Part shown: piece by piece, positions 37,485 through 48,734 of the stretch | Layout of the letters: each line of letters begins with the position of its first letter | Position numbering within the stretch: the first letter of the stretch is position 1 | From: Palsa-360 sp963710315 | Lineage (GTDB): Bacteria; Acidobacteriota; Terriglobia; Acidiferrales; UBA7541 | NCBI GenBank assembly: GCA_963710315.1 | Contig: CAVPZW010000005.1 | Location: forward strand, 310,001-374,000 | Direction of reading: 5' to 3' | DNA length: 64,000 nt | Translations under genes and position numbers: made by a program | Notes under the pieces: model-generated | Told to the model about the DNA's origin: nothing | Seen by the model: the letters and a program-made list of their open reading frames with translations, nothing else | The model's database searches: none

Positions 37485-39173
37485 ATGGATACTCCAAACA
37501 AGATCGGACGCTACGAAATCCTGGAAGAGTTGGGCCGCGGCGCGATGGGCACTGTGTACCGCGCCAAGGATCCAGCCATGGATCGCGTTGTCGCGCTGAA
37601 GACGATCATCTCGCTCGTTCTCGCCAGCGAACAAGGCGGCGAGTTTCGCGAGAGATTTTATCGCGAAGCGCGCGCGGCGGGCGCCCTGGCGCATCCAGGA
37701 ATTGTTCCCGTGTTTGACGTTGGCGAACACGAGGGCCTGCCCTTTCTGGTGATGGAGTTCATCAACGGCAAGACGCTGGCCGACGCGCTGAAAAAAGGCG
37801 AGCGCCTGACGGTCAACCGCGTCTGCGAAATCGGACAAAAGATTGCCGAGGCGCTGGGATATGCGCACTCGCACGGAGTCGTCCACCGCGATATCAAACC
37901 AGCCAATATCCTGCTTACTTCCAAGGAAACGTACGGCATCGAGCGGCCGAAAATTACCGACTTCGGCGTGGCCAAGATGGCGGCGGGACACACCACGCTT
38001 ACAGGACAAATTCTGGGAACGCCCGCGTTCATGCCTCCGGAGCAATTCACGGGCGCGCCGATCGACGGGCGCGCGGATATTTTTTCACTGGGTGTGGTGC
38101 TGTATTGGATGGCCACGGGCGAGCAGCCTTTTCCCGGCGAAAGTTTTACCGCGGTTTCCTATAAAGTGGTGCACACCGAGCCCGTGCCGCCGCGAAAGCT
38201 GAATCCATCCGTCCCCGCGAAACTCGAAAGCATAATTCTCAAGTGCCTGGCCAAGAATCCGGACGAGCGCTTTCAAACCGGCGAGGATTTGGCGCGCGAA
38301 CTTGGAGAGCTGCGGGCTGGAATTACCAGCGCAGGTTCGCAGAGCGCCGCGCGCGCGCCTGCCGCTGGGAGCGATCCCAATGCAACATTCATCGAATCGC
38401 GCCCTGTCATGCAGACCGCCCAGACCGCAGCAGCACCGCCTCCCGAGCGCGCAGTTGCGCCCAACAACAAATCAAAAAGCGTTCTTGTGCTGGCAGCAAT
38501 GGTTGTCGCGGCAATTGTGGCGGGAAGCTGGATCCTGTTGCGACACAAAGAAACGCCGGTGGCCCAGACGGCTTCCACACAGTCCGTGGCCGTCAGCGAA
38601 ACGCCTCCGGTTCCCGCGCTGCCACCTGCTGCCAGCGAAAGCGTTGCAAAGCAGCCAACTGCCGCTCCTCCTCCCGCAGCACCGGTTCCCAAGGCGCCTG
38701 CTGCGGCGAAACCTTCGAGTAGCGCTGCAACAAAAACGGAAACGAAGACGCCCGCGGCGGAAAAATCTCCAGCGCCAAAAGCAGAGCCCGCCGCGCCGGA
38801 ACTGGCCGCACTGGATTTCAATCCAAAGTCGCTCGATCCGAAAGCAAACGCCAAGCTGAAGATCGAGGCCGATCAAATGCCCGCGAATCTGGATTTTGCC
38901 GTGGAAATGGATGGCAAACTTTATTTGCGCAGAAGCACCGAGGGCAACAAAACGCAATTTGACGATTTGTATGTGCCGCCCGGACTGCATGAATTTCGGG
39001 TTACCTCGGCCAGCGGCTCGGTACGCAAAAGTTCGAATACAGTCAGTACGGAATTCAAGGCCAAGAAGCGGCACAATCTAAAAATTGAGCTTCGAACGCA
39101 AGGCAGTCAAACCGGCTCGGGAGTCCCTCAGGGGCTCTACGCGGACACGCAGATCGTCCTGACATTGAAGTGA
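37485..39173 (+). CDS. Membrane Ser/Thr protein kinase (PknB-type)
   Basis: This 562-residue protein has a complete Hanks-type kinase domain at 10-280: GRGAMGTVYRA (glycine loop), ALKTI (K39), HRDIKPANIL (catalytic loop) and DFGVAK, then FMPPEQF. A basic/Pro/Ala linker leads to one membrane helix near 330-350 (VLVLAAMVVAAIVAGSWILL). The rest is an Ala-Pro-Lys-rich extracytoplasmic stalk and a compact C-terminal domain of unknown type (LDFNPKSLDPKANAKLKIEA). ATG 37485 follows the phosphatase gene by about 60 bases; a longer frame runs upstream inside the phosphatase gene and is a shadow. It lacks the PD40 propeller common in Acidobacteria kinases. Confidence 0.88.
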   Translation: MDTPNKIGRYEILEELGRGAMGTVYRAKDPAMDRVVALKTIISLVLASEQGGEFRERFYREARAAGALAHPGIVPVFDVGEHEGLPFLVMEFINGKTLADALKKGERLTVNRVCEIGQKIAEALGYAHSHGVVHRDIKPANILLTSKETYGIERPKITDFGVAKMAAGHTTLTGQILGTPAFMPPEQFTGAPIDGRADIFSLGVVLYWMATGEQPFPGESFTAVSYKVVHTEPVPPRKLNPSVPAKLESIILKCLAKNPDERFQTGEDLARELGELRAGITSAGSQSAARAPAAGSDPNATFIESRPVMQTAQTAAAPPPERAVAPNNKSKSVLVLAAMVVAAIVAGSWILLRHKETPVAQTASTQSVAVSETPPVPALPPAASESVAKQPTAAPPPAAPVPKAPAAAKPSSSAATKTETKTPAAEKSPAPKAEPAAPELAALDFNPKSLDPKANAKLKIEADQMPANLDFAVEMDGKLYLRRSTEGNKTQFDDLYVPPGLHEFRVTSASGSVRKSSNTVSTEFKAKKRHNLKIELRTQGSQTGSGVPQGLYADTQIVLTLK

Positions 39174-39312
39174 GTGTGAATGCGCTGTAACGATCCCGTA
39201 ACATTCCGTGGAGTACTATCCCTCTTGCCCAGCACATTCAGGTGCGCCGTCCGGCTGAGAAATTCCGCGGTGTTTTTCACGGCTAGAATGACTAGGGTAG
39301 GGAGCTGAGGAA

Positions 39313-39648
39313 ATGCCAATTGCGATTGAAGAGCTCGAGGGCGGGATCACCAGGGTCATTCTGGACGGCCGCATGGATATTGAAGGGGCCGCTGCCGTGG
39401 ACTTGCCCATGAACGTGATTGCGGGAAGCAAGAAGGCTGTGATCGTCAACCTGCAGAAGGTTTCGTTTCTGGGATCCATGGGTCTTCGGGCATTGGTTGC
39501 ACCTGCGCGAGCCATTAAGAGCCGCGGCGGCAAAGTGGTGATCTTTGGCCCCAATGAAATGGTCGAAAAAGTTTTGAAGACCAGCGGCATTGACACCATG
39601 ATCCCTATCCATCACGATCTCCAAGCCGCCATGGCCGCGCTACAATAA
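39313..39648 (+). CDS. STAS-domain anti-sigma factor antagonist (RsbV/SpoIIAA-like)
   Basis: This 111-residue single STAS domain has ILDGRMDIEGAAAVD and the phosphorylation segment VSFLGSMGLRALV, where Ser55 aligns with the regulated serine of SpoIIAA. In partner switching the unphosphorylated form binds the HATPase anti-sigma factor; the kinase activity of that partner and the PP2C phosphatase set its state. The next gene is the matching HATPase, 36 bases downstream. GAGG precedes the ATG. Confidence 0.88.
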   Translation: MPIAIEELEGGITRVILDGRMDIEGAAAVDLPMNVIAGSKKAVIVNLQKVSFLGSMGLRALVAPARAIKSRGGKVVIFGPNEMVEKVLKTSGIDTMIPIHHDLQAAMAALQ

Positions 39649-39684
39649 ACTTGGCACGGACTTGCGGAAGGGCTGGCGCTCATC

Positions 39685-40143
39685 ATGACCTCGAACGGCA
39701 AGGACACCGTCGGAGAGTGCCTGAATTTGCAAAGCCGGCTGTCCGAACTGGCGCGAGTTCATGAGTGGATCGAGCGATTGGCAACAGCGCACTCGATTCC
39801 GGCGAGCACGCAATTCGCAATGAATCTGTGCCTGGAAGAAGTTCTCTCGAATATTATCCGGCACGGATACTCCAGCAAACCGGATCAATCCATCACAATT
39901 CAATTCTCCAGCCCCAGGGAAAATTATTTTGATTTTGTCATCGAAGATGAAGCTCCGGCCTTCAACCCTGTTGAATCGCCAGAGCTGCCCGCATTGAGCG
40001 CTGGCGATTACACTCCGATCGGCGGCCAGGGCATTCGACTCTTGCGGCGTTTCGCCGATGTGCTGGAATACCATCGCACGCCCACCGGCAATCGATTGAG
40101 CGTCGGCTTTTCAGCGGCCGGCTCCGCCATCGCGAAGGACTGA
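39685..40143 (+). CDS. HATPase_c anti-sigma factor/serine kinase (RsbW/SpoIIAB-like)
   Basis: This 152-residue protein has the GHKL ATPase fold: N box EEVLSNIIRHGY near residue 53, D box VIEDEAPAFNP, and G box GGQGIRLLRRFAD. It would phosphorylate the adjacent STAS protein and hold a sigma factor. No sigma factor gene lies in the window, so the target is elsewhere or the pair regulates another partner. ATG 39685 has no strong ribosome site (AAGG is distant), so coupling to the STAS gene is possible. Confidence 0.85.
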   Translation: MTSNGKDTVGECLNLQSRLSELARVHEWIERLATAHSIPASTQFAMNLCLEEVLSNIIRHGYSSKPDQSITIQFSSPRENYFDFVIEDEAPAFNPVESPELPALSAGDYTPIGGQGIRLLRRFADVLEYHRTPTGNRLSVGFSAAGSAIAKD

Positions 40144-40279
40144 ATTCGGCCGCAGCCCCATATGCGATCGTCAGGCAATATGCTGCTGCGGAAGCGAATA
40201 ATCGATCATCTATCGCTCACGTTTTTTTTCATCGGCCCATGTTGCGTTGCACAAGTTAAAACAAAAAGGAGACTTCCTC

Positions 40280-41119
40280 ATGCCAACGATTACGGCCAAA
40301 GATGGCGCGCTCATTTATTTCAAAGACTGGGGCACCGGACAGCCCGTCGTTTTTAGCCACGGCTGGCCCCTGAGTGCCGACGCCTGGGAAGATCAGATGA
40401 TGTTCTTGGCCGACCGCGGATACCGCTGCATCGCACATGACCGGCGCGGCCATGGCCGTTCCAGCCAGACCTGGACCGGCAACGAGATGAATTCCTACGC
40501 CGACGACCTCGCCGAGCTCGCCGATGCGCTGGACCTAAAAGACGCAGTCCATATCGGACATTCCACAGGCGGCGGTGAAGTCGCCCGTCACATTGGCCGC
40601 CATGGCACAAAGCGTGTCGCCAAAGCAGTACTGATTGGCGCGGTGCCGCCGCTGATGCTAAAAACAGCGGCGAATCCCGGCGGCTTGCCGATGGAGGCTT
40701 TTGACCAAATTCGCGCCGCCGTGCTCTCCGATCGCTCGCAATTTTTCAAGGATCTAAGCGCGCCCTTCTACGGCGCCAACCGCACCGGCGCAAAGGTCTC
40801 GCAAGGCTTGCGGGATTTTTTCTGGCTTCAAGGAATGCAGTGCGGATTCAAGGCCGCATATGACTGCATCAAAGCCTTCTCCGAAACTGACTTTACCGAA
40901 GATCTCAAGAAGTTCGATGTGCCAACGCTCATTCTTCATGGAGACGACGACCAGATCGTGCCCATCGGGGATTCCGCGCTTCTATCTTCGAAGCTGGTCA
41001 AGGGCGCCACGCTGAAGATCATTCAGGGTGCGCCGCACGGCATGTGTTCAACGCATAAGGACCAGATTAACGCGGAGTTGCTGGCGTTCCTGCAGCGCAA
41101 GCGGCCTGCGTCGGTGTGA
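40280..41119 (+). CDS. Alpha/beta hydrolase (non-heme chloroperoxidase/esterase family)
   Basis: This 279-residue alpha/beta hydrolase has the triad Ser95 in GHSTGGGE, an Asp near 225 in LHGDDDQIVP, and a His near 252 in GAPHGMCSTH. The oxyanion region reads SHGWPLSADAW. This matches cofactor-free haloperoxidases, which hydrolyse esters and make peracids. ATG 40280 has AAAGGAG eight bases upstream; the longer frame to 40247 is not needed. It stands alone. Confidence 0.88.
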   Translation: MPTITAKDGALIYFKDWGTGQPVVFSHGWPLSADAWEDQMMFLADRGYRCIAHDRRGHGRSSQTWTGNEMNSYADDLAELADALDLKDAVHIGHSTGGGEVARHIGRHGTKRVAKAVLIGAVPPLMLKTAANPGGLPMEAFDQIRAAVLSDRSQFFKDLSAPFYGANRTGAKVSQGLRDFFWLQGMQCGFKAAYDCIKAFSETDFTEDLKKFDVPTLILHGDDDQIVPIGDSALLSSKLVKGATLKIIQGAPHGMCSTHKDQINAELLAFLQRKRPASV

Positions 41120-41313
41120 AGGAAAAAAATCGCGAGATCGCGCTAGCCTTATTTTCAGCGGCTACGATGCAATACAGTTTGTTTCACAGTTTTGACGGAT
41201 TTCCGAGGGCGCGACGTCCTTTCTGGATTGTGCCTTCTTGAAACAATACCACTAGGGGTAGACAGTTTAAGCACGAGACAACAAGATTTTGTGCTTCGGA
41301 ACGAAATTCCCAC

Positions 41314-41342
41314 TTGACAGAATTTTCTCTCTTGATTACATT
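41314..41342 (+). promoter_or_regulatory. Sigma-70-type promoter of nrdJ
   Basis: TTGACA at 41314-41319 and TACATT at 41337-41342 are separated by 17 bases. The -35 is perfect, the -10 matches four of six. It predicts a transcript start near 41350 and a leader of about 440 bases before nrdJ. Confidence 0.6.
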
Positions 41343-41790
41343 GCGCCCTCGGATTCAGGGATCGTAATTCGACAAACGGGGGAACCATTCATCCTCGGGC
41401 ACACCCCAAAGTCGATTGACGCAACCTGCAGGGTTTCACAGAGACATCGAGGAGGCTTTCTTTTACTCCCCGTAGCCGGCGCTCCCAGCGCTGTCGGCGA
41501 GGGATGGCGTAACGCCAGAGGCCGCAAGCGGCCGGGGTGATACGCAAGGGATGCTTTTTCCTTTTTTCGAGTGCGGACTCCACCTTTTGGCGTAACGCAT
41601 CGCCCTCACGGGGGTGAATGTGAAATGGTGAGACTGCAATCGCGATGCTCGTGACGATCTGGCTTTAAGAATTCGAATGAAGCGGCGGCCTGCTGAGAAT
41701 CAGGCAGCTGCGTGCTCCCAGCCGAGCATTTTGGGAGTAAACTATAAAGGTTCCCTCTGCGCGGGGGAGCCTACCTGCGCGGAGGCGAAG
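41343..41790 (+). other. Long nrdJ leader with hairpins, possible RNA regulator
   Basis: Between promoter and gene are about 440 bases without a credible gene. Strong local hairpins include GGCGTAACGCC near 41506 and GGCCGCAAGCGGCC near 41520, followed by a T-rich stretch near 41554-41568. No cobalamin-riboswitch box was recognised. The stretch GGGGGAACC near 41379 recalls parts of c-di-AMP riboswitches, but the rest does not match, so I do not assign it. 41120-41313 upstream holds nothing recognisable. Confidence 0.35.
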
Positions 41791-44634
<2,844 letters not shown>

Positions 44635-44661
44635 TTCGGTCGTTCCATCTTGATTTCAGCA

Positions 44662-44692
44662 AAGGGCACGGTTCGCCGTGCCCTTCGCCTTT
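44662..44692 (+). terminator. nrdJ terminator
   Basis: AAGGGCACGG and its complement CCGTGCCCTT enclose a TTCG tetraloop (44662-44685), followed by a T-rich tail. It lies 28 bases after the nrdJ stop. Confidence 0.8.
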
Positions 44693-44693
44693 T

Positions 44694-44767
44694 GTGGCAT
44701 AGGCTTCAGCCTGTGCGGTTTTCGTCCTTGCAAGGACTAACCCCGCACAGGCTGAAGCCTATGCCAC
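44694..44767. repeat. Palindromic element, same family as in the TIR array
   Basis: Inverted arms GTGGCATAGGCTTCAGCCTG and complement enclose about 34 bases. The AGGCT TC AGCCT core matches the element at 24912-25002, and the inner sequence shares the GGTTTT start and AACCCC end. Confidence 0.75.
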
Positions 44768-44816
44768 GTAACCCCGCCTTGTCCGTTCCTCCCACCTATG
44801 CTCAAATGTTCGGCGA

Positions 44817-45806
44817 ATGCTTGCCGCCGTCACACATCGAAAGCGCGTTGCGGTCGTGCAAAAACCTCTGCCCCGATTGAGGCCGGGCTGGGCGCTGGTT
44901 CGTGTTCGCCTCGCGGGCATCTGCAACACCGACATTGAAATTCTGCGCGGCTATCACAATTTTCAGGGAACGCTGGGCCACGAATTTGTGGGCGATGTCG
45001 TCCGCGTGGCGAGCGCCAGGGATCGCGCATGGGTCGGGCGCCACGTTGTCGGCGAAATCAATCTGGCCTGCGCGGGACTGGGCTTTCGCAAGCCATGCGA
45101 ATATTGCCGCCGGGGAATTCCGACGCATTGCGCGCGGCGGCGTGTGCTGGGGATTATCGGCCACGACGGCGCATTCGCCGAATACCTTGCGCTGCCAGTT
45201 GTGAACCTGCATCGCGTGCCCGCGGGCGTTCCCGATGAGGCAGCCGTGTTCGCCGAGCCGCTGGCCGCCGCGTGCCAAATTCTGGAACAGGTAAATATCC
45301 GCAAGCACCGCGCAGCAGCCGTGATCGGCGACGGCAAACTCGCGCAGATGATCGCACGAGTACTGCGCTCCACGGGCCTGCGCGTCGTGATGATTGGCAA
45401 GCATGCCAGCAAGCTGCGTCTGGCGCGCCTCGCGAGCGTTGAGACGGTGAAGGTTACTTCGCCAAGCGCGCGCCGCGCCGACGCTTTCACATTGACCGTC
45501 GAGGCCACCGGTTCGCCTTCGGGACTGGCGCTCGCCCAGCAAATTACCGTTCCACGTGGAACATTGGTCCTAAAATCCACATTTCACGGCGCAGCCAATG
45601 TGGAAACCTGGCCAATCGTGGTAAAAGAGCTGACCGTCATCGGCTCGCGCTGCGGCCCGTTTAAGCCCGCGCTCGCGCTCCTGCGCGCCGGACGCGTGGA
45701 CCCGCGCCCCCTGACTTCGCGCATTTTTTCATTGAAAAGTGCGGCCAAAGCGATTCGCCATGCGCAACAACCGGGCGTAATGAAGGTTCTCTTGCGGCCA
45801 GAATAG
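44817..45806 (+). CDS. Zinc-type medium-chain alcohol dehydrogenase family protein
   Basis: This 329-residue MDR protein has catalytic zinc ligands Cys36 (ICNTD), His55-Glu56 (LGHEFVGDV), and a structural-zinc-like cysteine set (KPCEYCRRGIPTHC). The cofactor fold reads AAVIGDGKLAQMIARVLR, with an altered glycine motif (GDGKLA where GxGxxG is usual), so the nucleotide preference cannot be told. It resembles sorbitol/threonine dehydrogenase-like enzymes. ATG 44817 starts the family N-terminus (LAAVTHRKRVAV). It lies between two palindromic elements. Confidence 0.85.
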   Translation: MLAAVTHRKRVAVVQKPLPRLRPGWALVRVRLAGICNTDIEILRGYHNFQGTLGHEFVGDVVRVASARDRAWVGRHVVGEINLACAGLGFRKPCEYCRRGIPTHCARRRVLGIIGHDGAFAEYLALPVVNLHRVPAGVPDEAAVFAEPLAAACQILEQVNIRKHRAAAVIGDGKLAQMIARVLRSTGLRVVMIGKHASKLRLARLASVETVKVTSPSARRADAFTLTVEATGSPSGLALAQQITVPRGTLVLKSTFHGAANVETWPIVVKELTVIGSRCGPFKPALALLRAGRVDPRPLTSRIFSLKSAAKAIRHAQQPGVMKVLLRPE

Positions 45807-45834
45807 GCCGTATCATATTGCGGAAATTTAATTT

Positions 45835-45929
45835 ATTTTGTCATTCCGGTCGAAGCGAGGAATCTCTCTGCGTCTTTGCATGGGCTCAACCCGAAGAGAG
45901 ATTCCTCGCTTCGACCGGAATGACAAAAT
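45835..45929. repeat. Palindromic element of a second family
   Basis: Perfect inverted arms of about 35 bases start at ATTTTGTCATTCCGGTCGAA and end with its complement, around a core of about 24 bases. Similar GTCATTCC-to-GAGGAATC repeats are common in Acidobacteria and other genomes as small non-autonomous or palindromic repeats. It fills the gap before the DinB gene. Confidence 0.75.
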
Positions 45930-45977
45930 GTTGGATTTTTCTCAACTCCGTGGGAATGGAAAATTCTGGGAGGGCGA

Positions 45978-46424
45978 ATGAGGGAATTGAGCGAAAAGTT
46001 GGCGCGAACGGTTCAGTCGGCGGAGGAAATTCTGCGCAAAGTTTCCGAAGCTGAGAGCATCAAGCCTGTTTTGAAGGGCGGCTGGTCAAGCAAACAAGTC
46101 ATTGGCCACCTGATCGACTCCGCTTCCAATAATCATCAGCGATTTGTGCGCGCGTCGCTGCAGGGCTCTGTTGAATTGCCCGGCTACGATCAGGACGGCT
46201 GCGTGCGCGTGCAAGACGTGCAAAGCGCGCCCTGGCCTCTCTTGGTCACGCTCTGGGCGAATTACAATCTATACCTCTCTCATGTCATCGCGCATTTTCC
46301 AATTCCCAAGCTCGAAGCCCCATGCCGAATCGGCGACAACCAGCCCGTGACACTAATGTTTCTAGCCGATGACTATGTAACTCACCTCGTGCATCATTTG
46401 CGCCAAATCGGGGCCGGTGTTTAG
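45978..46424 (+). CDS. DinB-like metal-binding four-helix protein
   Basis: This 148-residue protein has the DinB-superfamily pattern: SSKQVIGHLIDSASNNHQRF with two histidines in the first part, and YVTHLVHHLRQIG near the C-terminus, supplying a three-histidine metal site. Relatives include thiol transferases and hydrolases, but most have no known role. GGGAGGGCGA precedes the ATG. It is followed by ubiX after about 100 bases. Confidence 0.82.
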   Translation: MRELSEKLARTVQSAEEILRKVSEAESIKPVLKGGWSSKQVIGHLIDSASNNHQRFVRASLQGSVELPGYDQDGCVRVQDVQSAPWPLLVTLWANYNLYLSHVIAHFPIPKLEAPCRIGDNQPVTLMFLADDYVTHLVHHLRQIGAGV

Positions 46425-46521
46425 CAATGCAGAAATGTGCAAGACCATGTAGGAGCACTTCCTCCGCGTTTCTTGACTTTGGTGTGAGCCGCTGTCTAGA
46501 CTTGATCTTCCACTGCAAACT

Positions 46522-47157
46522 ATGAATCAAGCGGAACACAAAACGATCGTTGTAGGTGTCACCGGAGCGTCGGGGGCGGTGCTGGCGCAGGCGGCGCTGC
46601 GGCTGCTCGAAGCAGATGCACGCGTGGCGCGAATTCACCTGGTGGTCACAGACACGGGCGCGCGCCTGCTTGCACACGAATTGGGCATTTCTACCAGCGA
46701 CACGAAGAAGCTGCCGTCCCTGCTCATTGGCGGCAACGCGCAGAAGACGGAAGTGCTGCCCAACAAGGATGTGGGCGCGTCGATCGCCTCCGGCAGCTAT
46801 CCGGTGGATGCCATGGTGGTGATCCCGTGCTCGATGGGCACGCTGGCAACGATCTCAGCGGGGACCAGCGACGATTTGATTGCTCGCGCCGCGGACGTTT
46901 GCCTCAAGGAAGGCCGCCGACTCGTGCTCTGCGTGCGCGACACGCCGTTCAGCAGGATTCATCTGGAAAACATGCTGCGCGCGCAGCAGGCGGGCGCGGT
47001 GATCATGCCGGCAATCGTCTCGTTCTATCATCAGCCAAAAACCATCGACGATCTCGTCGCGCAGTACGTCTATCGCGTGCTCGCGCAAATGTGTTTGCCG
47101 CAGGAAGACATGTACCGCTGGGAAGGCCAAACGAAAACGAAAGTCCGCGAGGCTTGA
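46522..47157 (+). CDS. ubiX: Flavin prenyltransferase
   Basis: This 211-residue UbiX/Pad1-family protein makes prenylated FMN, the cofactor of UbiD-type decarboxylases. Motifs are VGVTGASGA near residue 10, PCSMGTLATISAGTSDDLIARA (flavin region) and VRDTPFSRIHLENML (prenyl region). It sits directly upstream of a UbiA-type prenyltransferase and near mqnE, so it most likely serves menaquinone synthesis by the futalosine route; the UbiD partner is not in the window. Confidence 0.88.
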   Translation: MNQAEHKTIVVGVTGASGAVLAQAALRLLEADARVARIHLVVTDTGARLLAHELGISTSDTKKLPSLLIGGNAQKTEVLPNKDVGASIASGSYPVDAMVVIPCSMGTLATISAGTSDDLIARAADVCLKEGRRLVLCVRDTPFSRIHLENMLRAQQAGAVIMPAIVSFYHQPKTIDDLVAQYVYRVLAQMCLPQEDMYRWEGQTKTKVREA

Positions 47158-47201
47158 GTTGCGCGGAAAGCGCGCCATAATATTCGATTGGGACGGAAAA
47201 A

Positions 47202-47375
47202 GCTTTAACACAGAGAACACAGAGAAGATCGAAAACATAGAGAAAACCAGAGACATTGAGATATATGAGAAAGCCGAGGCTTAAGCGCGAATCGCCCCGC
47301 CGCTAAAAGACCCATGACCAGTAACCGATTTTCTCCAGCTTTTCTCTGTGGACTCTGTGTCCTCTATGTTAAAGC
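47202..47375. repeat. Inverted-repeat element between ubiX and the prenyltransferase
   Basis: The left arm GCTTTAACACAGAGAACACA and right arm ending in CTATGTTAAAGC are imperfect complements spanning about 170 bases, with further CACAGAG and CTCTGTG blocks inside. It is a third repeat family, similar to cacagag-type repeats seen in many genomes. It separates two genes that are expected to be coregulated. Confidence 0.6.
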
Positions 47376-47390
47376 CTTTGGGGTTCCCCG

Positions 47391-48281
47391 GTGAAGCAGA
47401 CCCGCATCCGCACCATTCTCGAGATGATCAAGTTCGAGCACTCCGTGTTCGCGCTGCCCTTTGCGCTGACGGGAGCCTTGCTCGCCGCGCGCTATGCGCC
47501 GATTGCGGGCGCGGCGCCGGGCTGGCCCACGTGGCGGCAAATTGCGTGGATCGTCGTCGCCATGGTGGGAGCGCGCTCCGCAGCCATGACCATGAACCGC
47601 ATCATCGACCTGCGCTACGACCGCGAGAATCCGCGCACCCGCACGCGCGCCCTGGCCACCGGCGCGCTCACCGTACAGTTTGCCTGGGTCTTCACCGCCG
47701 CAGCTGCCGCGCTGCTGATGATCGCAGCGTGGCAGCTGAATCCGCTGGCGCTCCAACTTTCGCCTGTCGCGCTGGGAGTCCTGTTTTTCTATTCCTACAC
47801 CAAGCGGTTCACGTCGTGGTCGCACCTCGTGCTGGGCTTTTGCCTGGGCATGTCGCCCGCCGCTGCATGGATCGCCATCGCCGGCGCGCTCGACGCGCGC
47901 ATGCTGATTCTGTGCGCCGCGGTGACGTTGTGGGTCGGCGGCTTTGACGTCCTCTACGCCTGCCAGGACATCGAGTACGACAAATCGGTGGATCTCTTTT
48001 CCGTGCCAAAGCGTTTCGGAGTGGCCCGCGCGCTTGCCATTGCCCGCACCATGCACGTATTGATGATCGCGCTGCTGGCGTGGCTGGCCTGGAGTTTTCT
48101 CTTGCCCTGGCCCGCCTGGACCGGAATCGTGGTGGTCGCCGCGCTGCTCGCCTACGAGCACTCGCTCGTTTCCGCCAACGATTTGAGCCGGATGAATGCT
48201 GCGTTTTTCACCGTGAACGGTTATATTAGTCTATTGTTCCTGCTGTTCTGGGGCGCCGCAGTTTTGGTTTCGAAGCGCTGA
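47391..48281 (+). CDS. UbiA-type prenyltransferase (menaquinone pathway, MqnP-like)
   Basis: This 296-residue integral membrane protein has the two aspartate motifs of UbiA enzymes: NRIIDLRYDRENPRT (Nxxx(D)xxxD) near residue 68 and YACQDIEYDKSVDLFSVP near residue 190. About eight or nine helices are visible. It attaches a polyprenyl chain to the aromatic head group. It starts with GTG at 47391, weakly supported by upstream GGGG. Context (ubiX before, mqnE after) suggests the futalosine-pathway prenyltransferase often called MqnP rather than UbiA for ubiquinone. Confidence 0.85.
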   Translation: MKQTRIRTILEMIKFEHSVFALPFALTGALLAARYAPIAGAAPGWPTWRQIAWIVVAMVGARSAAMTMNRIIDLRYDRENPRTRTRALATGALTVQFAWVFTAAAAALLMIAAWQLNPLALQLSPVALGVLFFYSYTKRFTSWSHLVLGFCLGMSPAAAWIAIAGALDARMLILCAAVTLWVGGFDVLYACQDIEYDKSVDLFSVPKRFGVARALAIARTMHVLMIALLAWLAWSFLLPWPAWTGIVVVAALLAYEHSLVSANDLSRMNAAFFTVNGYISLLFLLFWGAAVLVSKR

Positions 48282-48292
48282 TTAGGTGTTAT

Positions 48293-48712
48293 ATGGTTGT
48301 TGAAGATTGGGCAAAGCGATTGTCACGATGGCCAATATCCTTATCGCTGGCCGTTGTGGTGACCGCAATCGCGCTTTCCGCAGGCGGAACTTTGCCGCCT
48401 AAGAAAGTTCCATGCAAGGGTAATCCTTGGCAGGTGGACCGCTGCTTTACAATTCACGGTCGGCTCGCGATGTACAATGGCGGTCCAGGCGCGAGAATTT
48501 GGCGGATCGGAACTGAGCGGATGTTGGGAATACCCGAAGATTTCGACGATCGAGTCGTTACCATGCCGTCAGAGGTTGAGACGAAGTTCGTCGATTACGA
48601 TCACTCGATATTCGGCCAGTTTGAGGTTTGCCCGTTTACGAAGGAGAAAGAAGGGGAAATGCAGCTTGTGTGCGTTTCCTCCGCCTCTCATCTGGTTGTG
48701 GCGAAGAGGTAA
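48293..48712 (+). CDS. Small secreted or anchored protein, unknown function
   Basis: This 139-residue protein has an N-terminal hydrophobic segment (ISLSLAVVVTAIALSAGG), then CFTIHGRLAMYNGGPGARIWRIGTERMLGI, a phrase I recognise from conserved uncharacterised proteins. Four cysteines remain outside the signal. It lies 12 bases after the prenyltransferase and 22 before mqnE, so it is in the same transcript. I see no enzyme motifs and assign no function. Confidence 0.7.
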   Translation: MVVEDWAKRLSRWPISLSLAVVVTAIALSAGGTLPPKKVPCKGNPWQVDRCFTIHGRLAMYNGGPGARIWRIGTERMLGIPEDFDDRVVTMPSEVETKFVDYDHSIFGQFEVCPFTKEKEGEMQLVCVSSASHLVVAKR

Positions 48713-48734
48713 AATAAGCTCAATTGTGGGAACC

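Noticed and set aside
41343..41790. Cobalamin or c-di-AMP riboswitch before nrdJ
   Set aside because: Single short matches only (GGGGGAACC); the conserved boxes and stems in order could not be found by eye.
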